Shown: positions 1-10,600 of the stretch, in pieces
Layout: every line of letters starts with the position of its first letter
Numbering within the stretch: the first letter of the stretch is position 1
Made by a program: the position numbers and the translations under genes
The notes under the pieces: generated by a model
The model's input: only the letters and a program-made list of their open reading frames with translations
Databases searched by the model: none
Told to the model about the DNA's origin: nothing
From: Pseudomonas mendocina
GTDB taxonomy: Bacteria; Pseudomonadota; Gammaproteobacteria; Pseudomonadales; Pseudomonadaceae
NCBI RefSeq assembly: GCF_900636545.1
Contig: NZ_LR134290.1
Span: 806,001-870,000, forward strand
Reading direction: 5' to 3'
DNA: 64,000 nucleotides

Positions 1-188
1 CGAGACTGCTGTTCAGGCGTTGCGAGGTCGTCGATGGTCAGGCTGCCGTCAGTGTCTTCCAGTAACTCGATATAGGCGTTGAGCGGCATGCCGCTGCTGG
101 CGTCGGTGAGCGTCACGGATGCCATGGCCAGGCCCGTGGTCGACAGTCCGAGCAGAAGAGCGAGCAGGAAGGCGAAACGCTGCAGCAT
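1..188 (-). CDS. Probable 7TMR-DISM sensor protein, 5' part only
   Basis: Only the first 62 codons lie in the window; the gene runs off the left edge. The start is the ATG at 186-188, preceded on the minus strand by an AGGA ribosome-binding site about 7 nt away. Residues 1 to about 23 form a signal peptide (MLQRFAFLLALLLGLSTTGL, then an Ala-Ser cleavage region). The mature start contains YIELLEDTDGSLTIDDL, which resembles the beginning of the 7TMR-DISM extracellular type 2 domain, where a 'yleD-sG-lt' pattern is typical. In Pseudomonas such receptors end in a histidine kinase or GGDEF module, which cannot be seen here. Assignment rests on a short segment. Confidence 0.55.
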   Translation of the reverse strand, partial: MLQRFAFLLALLLGLSTTGLAMASVTLTDASSGMPLNAYIELLEDTDGSLTIDDLATPEQQS

Positions 189-471
189 AGGTGTCCTGGA
201 GTCGACTGGCCGAGTATTTGAGTATATGCACAGGATTGTTATCGGACGAAAACAAATATGGCGTATGGCTACCGCCGAAAAATGTCTGATTTTTCTATCC
301 TTTCGTACGCGCTGATGGGCGGACGAAGTGCTGGGCGAGAAGCGTCGACCCCGTTCGTGAGCTTGGTAGCATCGGCTTCCCCGAGGGCATTAAACCCAGT
401 GGAATAGTCTGGTTTGGTTAAATTTTGTGCTATCATCCGCGCCCCTCGTGATAGCCCATTGATCAAAAAAT

Positions 472-2769
472 ATGCAAGCCGCCAAGCCGCTGTTCGACTA
501 TCCCAAGTACTGGGCCGAGTGTTTCGGGCCTGCGCCCTTCCTGCCCATGAGCCGGGAAGAGATGGATCTGCTCGGCTGGGACAGCTGCGACATCATCATC
601 GTCACGGGCGATGCCTACGTCGATCATCCTTCGTTCGGCATGGCCATCATCGGCCGCCTGCTCGAGGCCCAGGGCTTCCGAGTGGGCATCATCGCCCAGC
701 CGGACTGGCGCTCTAAGGACGACTTCATGAAGCTCGGCGAGCCGAATCTGTTCTTCGGCGTGGCGGCGGGCAACATGGACTCGATGATCAACCGCTACAC
801 CGCGGACAAGAAGATCCGCTCCGACGACGCCTACACGCCGGGCGGCCTGGCGGGCAAGCGTCCGGATCGCGCCAGCCTGGTCTACAGCCAGCGCTGCAAG
901 GAGGCTTACAGCCATGTGCCGGTGGTGCTTGGCGGCATCGAGGCCTCGCTGCGCCGCATCGCACATTACGACTACTGGCAGGACAAGGTACGTCGCTCGA
1001 TCCTGATGGACGCCACCGCCGATATCCTGCTCTATGGCAACGCTGAGCGTGCGGTGGTGGAGATCGCCCAGCGCCTGTCGCGGGGTGAGCAGATCGAGGC
1101 CATCACCGATGTGCGCGGCACGGCCTTCATTCGCCGCGATACGCCGACTGGCTGGTTCGAGGTGGACTCCACCCGTATCGACCGCCCTGGTCGCGTCGAC
1201 AAGATCATCAACCCTTACGTCAATACGCAGGACACCGAAGCCTGTGCCATCGAACAGGCCAAGGGCGAGGTCGAAGACCCGAACGAAGCCAAGGTGGTGC
1301 AGATTCTCGAAAGCCCGCGCATGACCCGCGACAAGACGGTGATCCGCCTGCCGTCTTTCGAGAAGGTGCGCAACGACCCGGTGCTCTACGCCCACGCCAA
1401 CCGCGTGCTGCACCTGGAAACCAACCCGGGCAACGCCCGCGCGCTGGTGCAGAAGCATGGCGAAGTGGACGTGTGGTTCAACCCGCCCCCCATCCCCATG
1501 ACCACCGAGGAAATGGACTACGTGTTCGGCATGCCCTACGCACGCGTGCCGCACCCGGCCTATGGCAAGGAGAAGATTCCGGCCTACGAGATGATCCGTT
1601 TCTCGGTGAACATCATGCGCGGCTGCTTCGGCGGCTGCACCTTCTGCTCGATCACCGAACACGAGGGGCGGATCATCCAGAACCGCTCTCACGAGTCGAT
1701 CATCCGTGAGATCGAGGAGATGCGCGACAAGGTGCCGGGCTTCACTGGCGTGGTCTCCGACCTTGGCGGGCCGACCGCCAACATGTACCGCATCGCCTGC
1801 AAGGACCCGGAGATCGAGCGTCACTGCCGCAAGCCGTCCTGCGTATTCCCGGGCATCTGCGAGAACCTCAACACCGACCACTCGTCGTTGATCGAGCTGT
1901 ACCGCAAGGCGCGTGCACTGCCGGGGGTGAAGAAGATTCTGATCGCTTCTGGCCTGCGCTACGACCTGGCCGTCGAGTCACCGGAGTACGTCAAGGAGCT
2001 GGTCACCCACCATGTCGGCGGCTACCTGAAGATCGCTCCGGAGCACACCGAGCGTGGCCCGCTGGACAAGATGATGAAGCCGGGTATCGGCAGCTACGAC
2101 CGCTTCAAGCAGATGTTCGAGAAGTTCTCGAAAGAGGCGGGCAAGGAGCAGTACCTGATCCCGTACTTCATCGCCGCGCACCCCGGCACCACCGACGAGG
2201 ACATGATGAACCTCGCGCTGTGGCTCAAGCGCAACGGTTTCCGTGCCGACCAGGTGCAGGCTTTCTACCCGTCGCCGATGGCCACGGCGACCGCCATGTA
2301 TCACTCGGGCAAGAACCCGCTGCGCAAGGTCACCTACAAGAGCGACGGCGTGGAGATCGTCAAGAGCGAGCAGCAGCGTCGCCTGCATAAGGCCTTCCTG
2401 CGTTACCACGACCCGAAAGGCTGGCCGCTGCTGCGTGAAGCACTGGAGCGCATGGGCCGTGCCGACCTGATCGGTAACGGCAAGCACCATCTGATCCCGA
2501 CCTACCAGCCCAAGACCGACGAGTACCAGAGTGCGCGGCGCAAGAACTCCACGCCGGCGGGCAGCAAGAAGGTGGGCGGGGCCGCCGGCGGCAAGATCCT
2601 CACCCAGCACACCGGCTTGCCGCCTCGCGCCAGCGATGGTAGCAAACCCTGGGATAAGCGCGAGCAGGCCAAGGCGGCGGCCGAGGCACGTAATCAGCAG
2701 GCTGCGCGTGAGCGCGCTGGCGCTGGCAAAGGCAAGAAGCCTGGGAAGAAACCCGCAGTACCGCGCTGA
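472..2769 (+). CDS. ygiQ: YgiQ family radical SAM protein
   Basis: A 765-residue protein close to E. coli YgiQ in its N-terminus ([15 protein letters not shown], then [15 protein letters not shown]). Residues about 1-350 form the UPF0313 N-terminal domain with a cobalamin-binding-like fold. The radical SAM core follows with the cluster motif C385-x3-C389-x2-C392 ([11 protein letters not shown]), which should bind a 4Fe-4S cluster and SAM. The last 80 residues are basic and low in complexity (Lys/Ala/Gly-rich), a variable tail in this family. There is no strong Shine-Dalgarno sequence before the ATG, but homology of the first residues supports this start. The physiological substrate of the family is not known to me. 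The gene is monocistronic and ends in a strong terminator. Confidence 0.93.
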   Translation: MQAAKPLFDYPKYWAECFGPAPFLPMSREEMDLLGWDSCDIIIVTGDAYVDHPSFGMAIIGRLLEAQGFRVGIIAQPDWRSKDDFMKLGEPNLFFGVAAGNMDSMINRYTADKKIRSDDAYTPGGLAGKRPDRASLVYSQRCKEAYSHVPVVLGGIEASLRRIAHYDYWQDKVRRSILMDATADILLYGNAERAVVEIAQRLSRGEQIEAITDVRGTAFIRRDTPTGWFEVDSTRIDRPGRVDKIINPYVNTQDTEACAIEQAKGEVEDPNEAKVVQILESPRMTRDKTVIRLPSFEKVRNDPVLYAHANRVLHLETNPGNARALVQKHGEVDVWFNPPPIPMTTEEMDYVFGMPYARVPHPAYGKEKIPAYEMIRFSVNIMRGCFGGCTFCSITEHEGRIIQNRSHESIIREIEEMRDKVPGFTGVVSDLGGPTANMYRIACKDPEIERHCRKPSCVFPGICENLNTDHSSLIELYRKARALPGVKKILIASGLRYDLAVESPEYVKELVTHHVGGYLKIAPEHTERGPLDKMMKPGIGSYDRFKQMFEKFSKEAGKEQYLIPYFIAAHPGTTDEDMMNLALWLKRNGFRADQVQAFYPSPMATATAMYHSGKNPLRKVTYKSDGVEIVKSEQQRRLHKAFLRYHDPKGWPLLREALERMGRADLIGNGKHHLIPTYQPKTDEYQSARRKNSTPAGSKKVGGAAGGKILTQHTGLPPRASDGSKPWDKREQAKAAAEARNQQAARERAGAGKGKKPGKKPAVPR

Positions 2770-2786
2770 ATCATCAGCAGCACTCA

Positions 2787-2820
2787 CGAAAACGCCAGCA
2801 CTGTGCTGGCGTTTTCGTTT
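2787..2820 (+). terminator. Rho-independent terminator after ygiQ
   Basis: A perfect 14-bp inverted repeat (GAAAACGCCAGCAC and its complement, 2788-2801 and 2803-2816) is followed by a short T run, 18 nt after the ygiQ stop. The A-rich foot on the other side means it could also work on the minus strand. Confidence 0.85.
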
Positions 2821-2846
2821 CAGAAACCCTCGTCAGCGCCTTGTAG

Positions 2847-2864
2847 GGTGGGCTTCAGCCCACC
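2847..2864. repeat. Short intergenic palindrome of the GTAGGGTG type
   Basis: The 8-bp inverted repeat GGTGGGCT-TC-AGCCCACC follows GTAG. The same style of element recurs at 36287-36303 (GGTGCGC-ATG-GCGCACC next to CTACGG). Such small palindromes are widespread between Pseudomonas genes. It lies between convergent genes. Confidence 0.6.
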
Positions 2865-2889
2865 ATCGTCGTCGAGACCTGCGGCTGGC

Positions 2890-3618
2890 TCAGTCAGCGC
2901 TGAAACGGCAGGTCAGGTAACGGTTGCTAGGGCCGTAGCGCAGTATCGAGCCCAGGCGCCTGAACAGATAAAACGGGTGGCTGCGGTAATACGCCAGCAC
3001 GGCATTGCCGACGCCTTCCGAGCGGTGCTGGCGGGCCTCTTTTTTCTTTGGTTTCTTGAACAGCCCGGAAAATTCCCAGCGCTGGATCTGCTCGAAGCGC
3101 TCGTGCGCGCGCAAGCCATGACGGCGGAACAGGCGCGCGAAGCTCGCTGGGCTGAAGTCATGGAGGTGATGCGGGTTACCGTCGAGCGTGGGAGTGGTCG
3201 GCACCGAGGCAATGATGCGTCCGTTCTGGGCCAGCAGCCTTGCGAGGTTTTCCACCAGACGCACCGGGTCCGGTAGGTGCTCGATGGTCTCCAGGCTGAC
3301 GATACTGTCGAAGCCTGCGCTGTCGGCGAAGGTTTCGGCATTCGCGCACAGGTAGCGCAGGTTCGGCCGTCGGTAATGCGCCTGGGCATAGGCAATGGCT
3401 TCGGGGTCGATATCGATGCCGGTGATCTGCTTGTCCGGATGTCGTTCGGCCAGTAGCGCACTGCCGTAGCCACAACCGCACGCCATGTCGAGTACACGTG
3501 AGCCAGCCAGCGAGCGGCTGGCGAATTCGTAGCGCTGCATGTGCAGATCGAGGGTGGCCTGATCGGCAGCCAGGCGTTCATCCATCTTCAGCGGATAGAT
3601 GCGTTCGAGGGTATGCAT
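2890..3618 (-). CDS. Class I SAM-dependent methyltransferase
   Basis: A 242-residue protein. SAM-binding motif I is VLDMACGCGYGS at about residues 42-53, followed by an acidic motif II (ITGIDIDPEAIAYA) and the post-motif region SLETIEHLPDP, as in UbiG-like methyltransferases. The C-terminal third carries a very basic patch (FKKPKKK at about residue 188) and aromatic segments, and has no catalytic signature that would identify the acceptor. The gene converges on ygiQ and diverges from the beta-helix lipoprotein gene. The substrate is unknown. Confidence 0.85.
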   Translation of the reverse strand: MHTLERIYPLKMDERLAADQATLDLHMQRYEFASRSLAGSRVLDMACGCGYGSALLAERHPDKQITGIDIDPEAIAYAQAHYRRPNLRYLCANAETFADSAGFDSIVSLETIEHLPDPVRLVENLARLLAQNGRIIASVPTTPTLDGNPHHLHDFSPASFARLFRRHGLRAHERFEQIQRWEFSGLFKKPKKKEARQHRSEGVGNAVLAYYRSHPFYLFRRLGSILRYGPSNRYLTCRFSAD

Positions 3619-3795
3619 GGCGGCCTGTCCTTGGGCGGCGAAGGGGGATGTACAACGGCGCTAGTCTGTTGCTTCGCGGTTGGCGCCGCAAGTATTCCAC
3701 CGGTTTCATCGTGCAGCTTGCGATGAGCGAAAGCTCTTGGGTTGATCTTTAATTGGTACTATAGTGCCAAAAATAAAATCCAACCGGAGTCCGCC

Positions 3796-5043
3796 ATGCG
3801 TGTTGCTGCTCTTTCTCTTCTAGCGGTGTCCCTGTTGCTGGTGGCGTGTGGCGAGAGCGAGGCTCCGCCGGTCGCCAATCTGGATTTCCAGAAGCAGTTG
3901 CAGATGCAACTGATCAAAGCCAAGCCTGGCGAGGTGATCGAGATACCTGCTGGTACCTGGCAGCTCGACCGCAGCCTCAGCCTCAAGGTGAGTGGTGTGA
4001 CTCTCAAGGGCGCTGGTATGGACCAGACCACTCTCAGCTTCAAGGGGCAGAAGTCCGGCGCCGAGGGACTGCTGGTGAATGCTTCAGACTTCACCATCGA
4101 GGATCTGGCGCTGGAAGACACCAAGGGCGATGCGCTCAAGGTGGTAGGCGGTCAGAACATCATCATCCGCCGCGTGCGCACCGAGTGGACCAATGGCCCG
4201 GCTACTGAGAATGGTGCTTATGGCATCTACCCGGTGCAGACCGAGAACGTGCTGATCGACGGCGTAGTGGCCATCGGCGCTTCTGACGCGGGCATCTATG
4301 TGGGTCAGTCGCGCAACGTGGTGGTGCGCAACAGCCGTGCCGAGCGCAACGTCGCGGGTATCGAAATCGAGAACACCATTGGTGCCGATGTTCACGACAA
4401 CGTCGCTACCGGCAACACGGGAGGCATCCTGGTCTTCAACATGCCCAACCTGCCGCAGCCGGGGCACACCACGCGGGTCTATCGCAATAAGGTCGAAGGC
4501 AACAACCACAAGAACTTCGGTCATAAAGGCACGCCAGTGGCCAGTGTGCCGGCCGGTTCCGGAGTGCTGGTCAACTCCAACGACAAGGTGGAAATCTTCG
4601 ACAACGATATCGGCGACCACCGCACCGCCAATGTCATCGTCAGCAGCTACTTCAGCACCGGTTATACCGACCTCTCCACTGCCGAGGACTTTGACCCCTA
4701 TCCAGAAGCCATCCATATCCATGGCAACCGTTTCGGGCCGGCGGGCGACAGCCCTGACAACCTTGAGCTCAAGGCTCTCAAGCTGACCCAATTCGGCCTC
4801 AATGGACGCCTGCCCGATATTCTCTGGGATGGCTACGTCAATCCTGACAAGCTGGTGGACGGCAAGCTGCCGTCCGAGCTGGCGATCTGCATCGACAATG
4901 GTGACGCCGGTATTGTCAACGTCGATGGCCCGGGCGGTTACAAGAACATCAGCACCGAGATCGAGCCACATCGCTGCGAGCTGCCCCGTCTGCCCGCCGT
5001 CGAACTGCGCGCCGCGTTGGCAGAGAAAGGCGAGGGCGCATGA
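3796..5043 (+). CDS. Parallel beta-helix lipoprotein (TIGR03805-like)
   Basis: A 415-residue predicted lipoprotein. The start is the ATG at 3796, 7 nt after a GGAG ribosome-binding site; a TTG at 3742 in the same frame is less likely. Residues 1-18 (MRVAALSLLAVSLLLVAC) are a lipoprotein signal with acylation at C18. The body consists of imperfect beta-helix rungs (for example GVTLKGAGMDQTTLSF, NIIIRRVRTEW, NVVVRNSRAERNVAGIEIE) typical of right-handed parallel beta-helix proteins that may bind polysaccharide. The stop overlaps the start of the next gene (ATGA), so the two are translationally coupled. I recall this family being found next to SO2930-type cytochromes, as here. Its ligand is unknown. 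Confidence 0.85.
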   Translation: MRVAALSLLAVSLLLVACGESEAPPVANLDFQKQLQMQLIKAKPGEVIEIPAGTWQLDRSLSLKVSGVTLKGAGMDQTTLSFKGQKSGAEGLLVNASDFTIEDLALEDTKGDALKVVGGQNIIIRRVRTEWTNGPATENGAYGIYPVQTENVLIDGVVAIGASDAGIYVGQSRNVVVRNSRAERNVAGIEIENTIGADVHDNVATGNTGGILVFNMPNLPQPGHTTRVYRNKVEGNNHKNFGHKGTPVASVPAGSGVLVNSNDKVEIFDNDIGDHRTANVIVSSYFSTGYTDLSTAEDFDPYPEAIHIHGNRFGPAGDSPDNLELKALKLTQFGLNGRLPDILWDGYVNPDKLVDGKLPSELAICIDNGDAGIVNVDGPGGYKNISTEIEPHRCELPRLPAVELRAALAEKGEGA

Positions 5044-6149
5044 ACAACGGCTGGATATTGCTGATTGCCGTGCTGCTCGCTGCTTGTAAGCCGCCGCCGC
5101 ATTCGCCTTTGTACATGCCCAGCGGTGACCACTACCCGGAAAAACTCAGTAGCTGGGCCGTGCTGCAACAGCGCGATGGCCAACTGCAGCCAGCCAACGG
5201 TGTGTTGCCCTATGACCTCAATACGCCGCTGTTCACCGACTATGCGCACAAGCTTCGTACCATCTGGATGCCGCAGGGAAGCAGTGCGCAGTACGGCGAG
5301 GCGCGCTTCGATTATCCGGTGGGCACGGTACTGAGCAAGACCTTCTATTACCCGCGCGACGCTCAAGGACGCTTGCTGCGCAACGAGCAGCGCGACACGG
5401 AAGTGGTAGAGCTTGAACGGGTGAGGCTGATCGAGACGCGTATCCTGCTGCGTCAGGAGCAGGGCTGGGTGGCCTTGCCCTATGTTTGGGACGATGCCCA
5501 GCGTGAGGCGACCCTGGAATGGGCCGGTGCCAGCTTCGACCTGGCGTTGCACGATGAGCGCGGCGAGGTACTGGCGGTCGACTATCAGGTGCCGGACGCC
5601 AACCAGTGCGCGGGTTGTCATGAGGAGCAGGCGGGCAAGGGTGTGCAGCCGCTGGGGCCTAAGGTGCGGCATCTGAACAAGGATTTCAGCTATGCCGATG
5701 GCTTGGCCAATCAGTTGCGGCGCTGGCAGTCGGTAGGTTTTCTGCAGGGCGTCCCGACCGCAGTGGAGGCTCTTTCACGCAACGCGCGATGGGGGGCGCC
5801 GCGTGAGACAGAGGGGCTGCAAGCGCAGGCGCGCAGCTATCTGGATGCCAATTGCTCGCACTGCCATAACCCTGAAGGCCCGGGGCGTACCTCGGGCCTG
5901 TATCTCGACCCAGCCACACCGCTGAGCATCGCCTTTGGGCTGTGCAAGCAACCGGTGGCGGCTGGCAAGGGCTCGGGCGATCGCCTGGTGGACATTCATC
6001 CCGGTGCACCGGAGAAATCGGTGCTGAGCTTTCGTCTGCACAGCACCGACCCCAGCGTCATGATGCCCGAGCTGGGTCGCTCCACCTCCCACCGCGAAGG
6101 GCTGGAGGTGATCGACCGTTGGATTGCCAGCCTCGATGGCGGGTGCTGA
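5040..6149 (+). CDS. SO2930 family diheme c-type cytochrome lipoprotein
   Basis: A 369-residue protein with a lipoprotein signal (MNNGWILLIAVLLAAC, acylated at C16). Two CxxCH heme-binding motifs are visible: CAGCH at about residue 188 and CSHCH at about residue 272. The N-terminal half, with segments such as LSSWAVLQQRDGQ and YDLNTPLFTDYA, matches the conserved non-heme domain of the SO2930/TIGR03806 family. It overlaps the beta-helix gene by 4 nt, which implies joint function at the membrane or cell surface, perhaps an oxidation coupled to a bound polymer; this is inference. The gene ends only 4 nt from the convergent TolC-like gene. Confidence 0.85.
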   Translation: MNNGWILLIAVLLAACKPPPHSPLYMPSGDHYPEKLSSWAVLQQRDGQLQPANGVLPYDLNTPLFTDYAHKLRTIWMPQGSSAQYGEARFDYPVGTVLSKTFYYPRDAQGRLLRNEQRDTEVVELERVRLIETRILLRQEQGWVALPYVWDDAQREATLEWAGASFDLALHDERGEVLAVDYQVPDANQCAGCHEEQAGKGVQPLGPKVRHLNKDFSYADGLANQLRRWQSVGFLQGVPTAVEALSRNARWGAPRETEGLQAQARSYLDANCSHCHNPEGPGRTSGLYLDPATPLSIAFGLCKQPVAAGKGSGDRLVDIHPGAPEKSVLSFRLHSTDPSVMMPELGRSTSHREGLEVIDRWIASLDGGC

Positions 6150-6153
6150 CAGG

Positions 6154-7638
6154 CTAGAGTTGACCTGCCTGCCACTGCGCCTCACGGCTGGAGAGCGCGG
6201 CGGCGATATCCGCAACGCTGTCGGACGCGACGCTCTCCGGCAGCGGGTCGAGGCCGACGCTGGCGAATAGCTGGCCATAGCTGTTACGCAACTCGGCGTA
6301 GGCCAGGTCGCGGCGCAGATCCGCCTGCAGCGTATTCAGCTCGCCCTGGATCAACTCCAGTTCGCCAATGCCCTGTGCCTGGTAGCGATTACGCAATTGC
6401 TCGACGATCTGCCCATCCAGTCCGGCCAGTTGTTGACTGGTCTGGAACTGGCGCTGGGCCTCGCGGAAGTTGGCGTTGGCGACGTGCAGTTGGGCGAGGA
6501 TGGCCATCGACATGGCCTGGCGCCGCGCATCGACGACCTCCTGGCCAGCCTTGGCGACGTCTATGGCGGCGGGAGCGGAGAGTACGTTGAACAGGTTCCA
6601 GGTCACCTTCACGCCATAGTCGGCCCAGCTCTGGTTCACCAGGAAGGAGTTGCTGTCGTAGTGACCGCCGGCAGAAAACTCCAGGCCCGGTAGCAGGCGC
6701 AGCATGGCCTTGCGGGTTTCGGCTGCGCTGATACGCGCCTGATAGTCCTGTTCGCGTAACTCCGGGCGGCTGGCCAGGGCTTCCTGTTCCAGCGTATCGA
6801 GGGCTACCTTCAGTTCCGGAATTTGATAGCCGTCGTCGGGTGCCAACTCAACCTGGGTGCCTAGCGGCAGGTTGATCAGGGTGGCCAGCTCGGTCTTGGC
6901 CAGCGACAGGGCGCGGCGCTGCTCTTCGAGCTGGCGGGTCGCCTCGATCAGGGCGCGCTGGTATCCCAAGGCCTGAATGGGATCGCCGATGCGCTGTTCG
7001 CTGAGGCGCTGGCTATTGTCACGGGCCTGCCCGACGCGGGCCATCAGGTTGTCGATCTGGGTCAGCAGGCGGTCGGCCGCCACCGCACGCCAGTAGGCCG
7101 AGCGTACATCCTGGATGATGGTATGGACGACCTTGCGGCGGCGTTCCTGCACGATGAGGCGTTGGTCGCCCTGCTGCTTGGCGCTGACGTAGCTGACACC
7201 GAAGTCCAGTACGTTCCACACCATGGTCAGGTCGGCCACGCCACGGTCGCGATCCTGCGAGGTGGAAGGTTCCAGCGACTGTGTGCCGGTATTGACGCTC
7301 TGGCTGCTGGAAGCGCTGACGTTGTTGCGCCCGGCATAGCCGGCGGACAGCGCCATACGCGGCAGCATGTCGAAGGTGGCCAGGTCGACCTGACGCTGAG
7401 CCATGGCTTCTTCCATGACCTTCAGGCGCGCCTCGAGGTTGTACTTCACTGCGCGAGCCATGGCTTCGTGCAAGGTCAGTGGGCCGCTGAGCGGTTCCTG
7501 ATCCTTGAACATGGTCGCCAGATCCTGCTGCGCGCGTTGCTCGCTGACGCTGCGGTCGATGGGTTGGCTGGTCACGGCACAACCGGTAACTGCCAGCGCC
7601 AACAAGCTGATGCTGAAAAACTTCGTTGCTCTGCTCAT
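6154..7638 (-). CDS. TolC-family outer-membrane efflux lipoprotein
   Basis: A 494-residue protein from the ATG at 7638. This start gives a clean lipoprotein signal (MSRATKFFSISLLALAVTGC, acylated at C20). An in-frame ATG at 7704 overlaps the end of the giant gene by 8 nt and would add 22 polar residues; it may permit translational coupling but spoils the signal. The mature protein has the long alpha-helical heptad repeats and duplicated layout of TolC/OprM-type channels (for example RLSEQRIGDPIQALGYQRALIEATRQLEEQ split across both halves). It is the last gene of the ten-gene cluster and would supply the outer-membrane channel for the HlyD-type adaptors encoded upstream. Confidence 0.88.
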   Translation of the reverse strand: MSRATKFFSISLLALAVTGCAVTSQPIDRSVSEQRAQQDLATMFKDQEPLSGPLTLHEAMARAVKYNLEARLKVMEEAMAQRQVDLATFDMLPRMALSAGYAGRNNVSASSSQSVNTGTQSLEPSTSQDRDRGVADLTMVWNVLDFGVSYVSAKQQGDQRLIVQERRRKVVHTIIQDVRSAYWRAVAADRLLTQIDNLMARVGQARDNSQRLSEQRIGDPIQALGYQRALIEATRQLEEQRRALSLAKTELATLINLPLGTQVELAPDDGYQIPELKVALDTLEQEALASRPELREQDYQARISAAETRKAMLRLLPGLEFSAGGHYDSNSFLVNQSWADYGVKVTWNLFNVLSAPAAIDVAKAGQEVVDARRQAMSMAILAQLHVANANFREAQRQFQTSQQLAGLDGQIVEQLRNRYQAQGIGELELIQGELNTLQADLRRDLAYAELRNSYGQLFASVGLDPLPESVASDSVADIAAALSSREAQWQAGQL

Positions 7639-7696
7639 CCTTGGGCCGCCCCCTGGTACGGCACTTTTTCTATTTTTTGTCTGTTGTGTGTGTCGA

Positions 7697-10600
7697 TTAC
7701 GCATTTGGAGCCTGCAAGGAAATCTGTCCGAATGCCCAAGCCAGATCTCTGATCTGGCGCTGTTCGCTTTCCCCTATCTCGTGCAGTTGCTGACCCAGCG
7801 TCGGGGCTCCGAGAATTTCTCCCCCGCCCACGCCATTGCTGGGCGAGCCTCCCCAGCGCAACTGGATTTCACCCGATTCCAGTGGGACCTCCTTGCTGAA
7901 CATGCTGGAGAAACTGCTGGTGCCGAACACCCCGCCATCACCGCCGCCAAAGCCGAGGAAGCCAATGCCGCTGCCATTGCCAGCACCGCTGTCGCTGCTG
8001 GCGAAGACTTGGGCGATGTAGCTGGGCGCCAGCGCGCCGTTGTTCATGAATATGTTGCCCACCGGGGGTATGCCGCCGCCGAGAGTCGGTTGCTCGAACA
8101 GTGGTGGCGGGAACAGGGGTGAGGTGGTGCTGGAGGGTGGTGCGCTAGGCACATTGGGTTGGGACGCTGCACTCGGTGTGGTGGGGGCGTTGGGCGTTGG
8201 GTTGGCGAGGAACTCGGGGTCACCTGCGGTCTGGTTCTGAGTATAAGGTTGACCAACCAGGCCACCGATCAGAACGTTACCCGCCGAATCGCTGATACCG
8301 GTTCCGCTGCTGTTGAGCGCCAGGGCCAGGCTGCCGCTTCCGACAACATTGCTAATGGTGATTTGGTAGGTTCGTGCATCGATCTGCACGAGGCTGCTGA
8401 GAGTTCCTTGGGCGTTGCCTGTACTGACCAAACTGAAGTCCGACAAGTCGACACCGCTTACGTCCTCGCTGAAGGTCAGGGTGTAGCGTACGTTGCCTGC
8501 GCTGCTGGCTGCTTGATCCAGGGCCAGGGCCGCAGTGGGCGCGGTGGTGTCGATGCGTACGCCTGAGGTATCGCCGACGTTGTTCAGGGTCAGGTTCATG
8601 GCATTGCCAGTTGCATCGCGCAGGTTGCCGCCATTGCTCTGCAGGCCCGTCACGGTGATGCCATCTGCATCGTTCAGACCAGGTTGCACGCTGTATTGGA
8701 AGACCAGGGTCGTGGTACCAGAGCCTGCTATGTAGTTGGCGAAGACCGTAGTACCGCCGATATCCAGTGCCAGCCTTGGCGTGCCGTTGACCAGAACGGC
8801 TTCGCTGGCGTTGACCACGAAGGTCAGGGTATCGCCAGCGTTGTACTGCACACTAACGGGTACGCTGACACTGCCAATGACCGGAACCACCGTATCTACG
8901 GCGTAATTGCCTGACAGGGTGCCGCCAATACCGGTATTGCCTGCTGCGTCCTGCACCCCAGCGTTGTTCAGGGTGATCAGGTTGCTGCTCGCAGTGACGT
9001 TGGCTGCTGGAGTCAGTATAGCGGTCCAGGTGATGCCGCCATCGTTGCTGCTGAGCCCGCTGAGGGTGCCATTGCTTGCGCTGAGGTCAGCCAGGCTCAG
9101 ACCTGTCACGGCTTCGTTGAAGGTGATGGTTACAGTCGCCGTCTCACCGGCAGCCAGAGCGGCGTCGCTCAACTGGATGGTTGCGGTCGGGCGCTGGGTG
9201 TCGATGGTGTAGTTGTTCGAATTGGTGCTGCCGCTACCGATGTTGCCTGCGGCATCCTGCACGCCGGCATTGTTCAGCGTGATCACGTTGCTGCTGTCGG
9301 CAATGTTGCCGCTAGGCGTCAGGATTGCTGTGTAGGTGATGTTGTCCGTTGTGCTCAGATTGCTCAGAGTGCCGTTGGCCACGCTGAAGTCGGCCAGGTT
9401 CAGGCCCGTCACGGCTTCGTTGAAGGTGATGGTCACGGCGGTAGTTTCACCAACTGCCAGCGCGGTGTCGTTCACCACGATGGTCGCGGTCGGCCGTTGG
9501 GTGTCGATAGTGTAGTTGTTCGAGGTGGTGATGCCGGTGCCGGTATTGCCGGCGGCATCGGCGTAGCCGGTATTGTCCAGGGTGATGAGGTTGGTGGCAT
9601 CGGTGACGTTGGCATCAGGTGTCAGGGTCGCCGTCCAGGTCAAGCCACCATCGCTGCTGCTGAGGTTGCTCAGCATGCCGTTGGCCACGCTGAAGTCCGT
9701 GGTGGTCAGCCCGCTCACAGCTTCACTGAAGGTGATGGTGACGGTGGTGCTTTGGCCAGCTTTCAGCTCCGTATCGGTAACAAGCACGGATGTGGCCGTT
9801 GGGCGCTGAGTATCGATGGCGTAGTTATTGGAGTCGGTGGTGCCGACGCCAGTGTTGCCTGCCTGATCTTGCACACCGCTGTTGTTCAGAGTGATCAGGT
9901 TGGTGGCGTCAGAGGTATCGGCGTTCGGCGTTAGAGTCGCTGTCCAGGTGATGTTGTCCGAGGTGCTTAGGTTGCTCAGGACGCCGTTGGCTACTGCGAA
10001 ATTAGCGAGAGCCAGGCCGGATACGGCTTCATTGAAGGTAATGGTAACCGTCGTCGTCTTGCCGGCTGCCAGTATCGTGTCGTTCACTACGATAGTCGCG
10101 GTTGGGCGTTGAGTATCGACTGAGTAGTTATTGGAGTCAGTGGGGGTGCTGCCAGTATTGCCTGCCGTGTCTGTGTAGCCAGTGTTAGCCAGAGTGATCT
10201 GGTTGGTAGGGGAGGCAACATCGGCACTTGGAGTCAGTGTAGCGGTCCAGGTTACGCCACCATCATTCGAGCTCAGGTTGCTTAGGGCACCGTTCGCAAC
10301 AGTGAAGTCGGCGATGGTCAGTCCAGTCACGGCCTCACTGAAGGTGATAGTCACTGTCGTGCTATCGCCAATGGATAGAGATGTGTTGCCCACCGCTATG
10401 CTCGCTGTTGGGCGCTGGCTGTCGATGGCGTAGTTGTTGGAATCGGTGGTGCCGGTGCCGGTGTTGCCGGCGGCATCGGTGTAGCCGGTGTTGTCCAGGG
10501 TGACTAGGTTGGTCGGGTCGGTAACGTTGGCGCTGGGCGTCAGGGTCGCCGTCCAGGTGATGCCGCCGTCAGCGGAGCTGAGCCCGCTCAGGCTGCCGTT

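Noticed and set aside
463..1881. A 472-codon minus-strand ORF opposite ygiQ
   Set aside because: Antisense shadow; the plus strand encodes an intact radical SAM protein with its CxxxCxxC motif.
7638..7704. The longer TolC start at 7704
   Set aside because: It adds 22 polar residues ahead of a perfect lipoprotein signal; the ATG at 7638 gives a normal signal length. Coupled translation from 7704 cannot be fully excluded.
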